The translations under genes were made by a program, and so were the position numbers. Below are positions 62,725-64,000 of a stretch of DNA of 64,000 bases, piece after piece. Position 1 is the stretch's first letter; the number at the start of each line of letters is the position of its first letter. The notes beneath the pieces were generated by a model, which had not been told where the DNA came from, did no database searches, and saw only the letters and a list, made by a program, of their open reading frames with translations. The DNA is from Saccharibacter floricola DSM 15669. GTDB taxonomy: Bacteria; Pseudomonadota; Alphaproteobacteria; Acetobacterales; Acetobacteraceae. The DNA is taken from assembly GCF_000378165.1 (NCBI RefSeq), contig NZ_KB899337.1:105587-169586 (forward strand), read 5' to 3'.

Positions 62725-63540
62725 TTGAGACTACTTTTTCTTGGAGACATCGTTGGCCGAAGCGGTCGTGAAGCTGTGCTAAAAGGCCTCCCAAGATGGC
62801 GTGAAGAGCTGCGACTGGATGCAGTAGTCGTCAATGCAGAGAATGCCTCACATGGTTTTGGATTATCTCCACAAATTGCGCGTGACCTCCTAGAAGGTGG
62901 TGTAGATGCCATTACGCTAGGAAATCACACCTGGGATCGACGTGATCTGATTGGACAAATTGACCAGTTCCCGCAGGTCGTGCGTCCGGCCAACTATCCG
63001 GCAGGAACGCCAGGGCAGGGGGGATGCGTTGTAGAAGTCTCTCGTGGACGAAAGATTCTCGTAGTGAATGTTATGGGGCGCGTTTTCATGGATGCGCTCG
63101 ATGATCCTTTCCGTGCAGTTGAAAATATCCTCTCGCAACATCGCCTTGGTGTGAGCGTGCACGCGATTGTTCTGGATGTTCATGCTGAAACAACGAGTGA
63201 GAAGATGGGATTTGGCCATCTCTTTGATGGACGCGTCTCGCTGGTAGTGGGAACCCATACACATATTCCAACTGCTGATCACCGGATTCTTCCTAACGGC
63301 ACAGCTTATCAGACAGATGCCGGTATGTGTGGTGACTATGACAGTGTCATTGGGATGGAAAAAAACAACGCCGTAAGACGGTTGTTGAAGAAAGTACCGA
63401 CGGAACGCTTTCAACCGGCAATGGGTACAGCCTCTGTATGTGGATTGATGGTCGAAACAGACGATAAAACTGGCCTTGCCGTTAAGGTCTGCCCTTTCCG
63501 TCAGGGAGGCGAACTTTCAGCTTACATGCCAGATTTTTAA
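62725..63540 (+). CDS. YmdB-type metallophosphoesterase
   Basis: A 271-residue calcineurin-like phosphoesterase of the TIGR00282/YmdB family. Metal-site motifs are MRLLFLGDIVGRSGREAV (D8), VVVNAENASHGFG near 34-46 (N/E site), ITLGNHTWDRRD near 63-74 and VVGTHTHIPTADHRIL near 175-190. Bacillus YmdB hydrolyses 2',3'-cAMP. The start is TTG with AAAGGA six bases upstream. It is the last protein gene before the rRNA operon. Confidence 0.9.
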   Translation: MRLLFLGDIVGRSGREAVLKGLPRWREELRLDAVVVNAENASHGFGLSPQIARDLLEGGVDAITLGNHTWDRRDLIGQIDQFPQVVRPANYPAGTPGQGGCVVEVSRGRKILVVNVMGRVFMDALDDPFRAVENILSQHRLGVSVHAIVLDVHAETTSEKMGFGHLFDGRVSLVVGTHTHIPTADHRILPNGTAYQTDAGMCGDYDSVIGMEKNNAVRRLLKKVPTERFQPAMGTASVCGLMVETDDKTGLAVKVCPFRQGGELSAYMPDF

Positions 63541-63569
63541 AAAAATATGACTTTTTTTAAAAAAAGGGG

Positions 63570-63597
63570 TTGTTGAGTTTTTCTGATGGTGTATAAG
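63570..63597 (+). promoter_or_regulatory. Promoter of the rRNA operon
   Basis: TTGTTG and TATAAG separated by 16 bases, followed by a GC-rich start region, about 190 bases before 16S. The layout matches other acetic acid bacterial rrn promoters I know. An A/T-rich stretch upstream (AAAAAAAGGGG) may act as an UP element. Confidence 0.65.
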
Positions 63598-63650
63598 CCC
63601 ATTCACCGGCGGCGCTGGAGCGGAGACGCGGCAGAGTTGACCGGTTGAGA

Positions 63651-63662
63651 TGATCTTTGAAA
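63651..63662 (+). promoter_or_regulatory. boxA-like antitermination site in the rRNA leader
   Basis: TGATCTTTGAAA resembles the boxA core TGCTCTTTGACA recognised by NusB/NusE and lies between the promoter and 16S, where such sites occur. SuhB, an antitermination partner in E. coli, is encoded in this window. Similarity is partial. Confidence 0.5.
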
Positions 63663-63790
63663 GTTGAATAGGAAAGAGACTGGAAGGGATATATTGGCGG
63701 CGTTTTAGTGTTTAGGCGCTAGGACGCGAGTGTTGATGTATTCTGACATAGTTTAGATGCTTTGAATGCTTGTGCGTTTTGGTAGGATTG

Positions 63791-64000
63791 AACATGAGAG
63801 TTTGATTCTGGCTCAGAGCGAACGCTGGCGGCATGCTTAACACATGCAAGTCGCACGAACCTTTCGGGGTTAGTGGCGGACGGGTGAGTAACGCGTAGGA
63901 ACCTATCCAGAGGTGGGGGATAACACCGGGAAACTGGTGCTAATACCGCATGATACCTGAGGGTTAAAGGCTTTTGTTGCCTTTGGAGGGGCCTGCGTTT
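63791..64000 (+). rRNA. rrs: 16S ribosomal RNA, 5' part (cut by window edge)
   Basis: AACATGAGAGTTTGATTCTGGCTCAG opens bacterial 16S rRNA. Roughly 210 bases are present through the V1-V2 region. V1 (CACGAACCTTTCGGGGTTAGTGGCGG) and the following ACGGGTGAGTAACGCGTAGGAA are characteristic of acetic acid bacteria. The rest lies beyond the window. Confidence 0.97.

Noticed and set aside
1..64000. CRISPR arrays and tRNA genes
   Set aside because: No regularly spaced repeats and no cloverleaf with a GTTCNANNC arm seen in the gaps by eye.

Overview
The window is chromosomal DNA from an acetic acid bacterium (Alphaproteobacteria, Acetobacteraceae). The evidence is the 16S rRNA 5' segment at the right end, which reads like the Gluconobacter/Saccharibacter/Bombella type; a membrane-bound PQQ glucose dehydrogenase; alphaproteobacterial forms of HslV, SufE and NrtR; and a 6S RNA between zapA and the 5-formyltetrahydrofolate cyclo-ligase gene. 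Genus and species cannot be fixed from this stretch. Coding density is high, neighbours often share 1-8 bases, and I see no insertion sequence, prophage, CRISPR array or tRNA gene.

Layout. 1-5.85 kb (minus): LPS export genes lptF-lptG-lptD (lptD cut by the edge), a small membrane protein, Sua5-type threonylcarbamoyl-AMP synthase and CysQ. 6.0-13.9 kb (plus): pepA and holC, then six overlapping genes for a complex I / group 4 hydrogenase-like membrane complex whose large subunit has lost every Ni-Fe ligand cysteine while the small subunit keeps its four cluster cysteines (an Ehr-type complex). 13.9-15.4 kb (minus): pssA and psd, making phosphatidylethanolamine. 15.5-16.1 kb is an empty stretch before gloB. 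16.8-25.8 kb (minus): a long co-directional run of a small membrane protein, an FtsE-like ATPase with most ATPase motifs altered, ftsX, a YdcF-like protein, a PlsC-like acyltransferase, a DUF2125-like protein, the NAD regulator nrtR and nadA-nadB-nadC. A near-perfect palindrome lies just before nadA. 26.1-28.5 kb (plus): hslVU and sufE. 28.6-31.5 kb (minus): a small secreted Cys-repeat protein and gcd. 31.9-37.4 kb (plus): rpmI-rplT, pheST behind a terminator-bearing leader, and lpxB. 37.4-41.6 kb (minus): trpS, an FKBP lipoprotein, argG and rlmN, with a predicted hairpin over the argG ribosome binding site. 41.6-43.5 kb (plus): an AT-rich patch with a broken and an intact DUF805-SHOCT gene and a DUF1348 gene. 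43.5-57.9 kb (minus): tlyA-dxs-ispA-xseB, tusA-like, an AzgA-type purine permease, a glycosyltransferase, lepA, a three-gene OmpA / MotA-ExbB / MotB-OmpA envelope cluster, suhB, efp and epmB. 58.0-60.1 kb (plus): epmA and two coupled lipoproteins. 60.3-61.3 kb (minus): a ThiE-like protein and an unknown protein. 61.3-64 kb (plus): a coiled-coil protein, zapA, 6S RNA, 5-FTHF cyclo-ligase, a YmdB-type phosphoesterase and the start of an rRNA operon.

How the parts work together. Most genes are housekeeping: envelope building (Lpt, LpxB, PssA/Psd, PlsC), cofactors (NAD, isoprenoid precursors), translation (PheST, TrpS, L20/L35, LepA, EF-P with its complete beta-lysylation pair EpmA/EpmB) and protein quality control (HslUV). 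Glucose oxidation by Gcd feeds electrons directly to the quinone pool. The most unusual parts are the NiFe-less Ehr-like complex, the degenerate FtsE, the non-flagellar MotA/MotB-like cluster, and several candidate RNA or operator sites (nadA, argG, pheS, rpmI).
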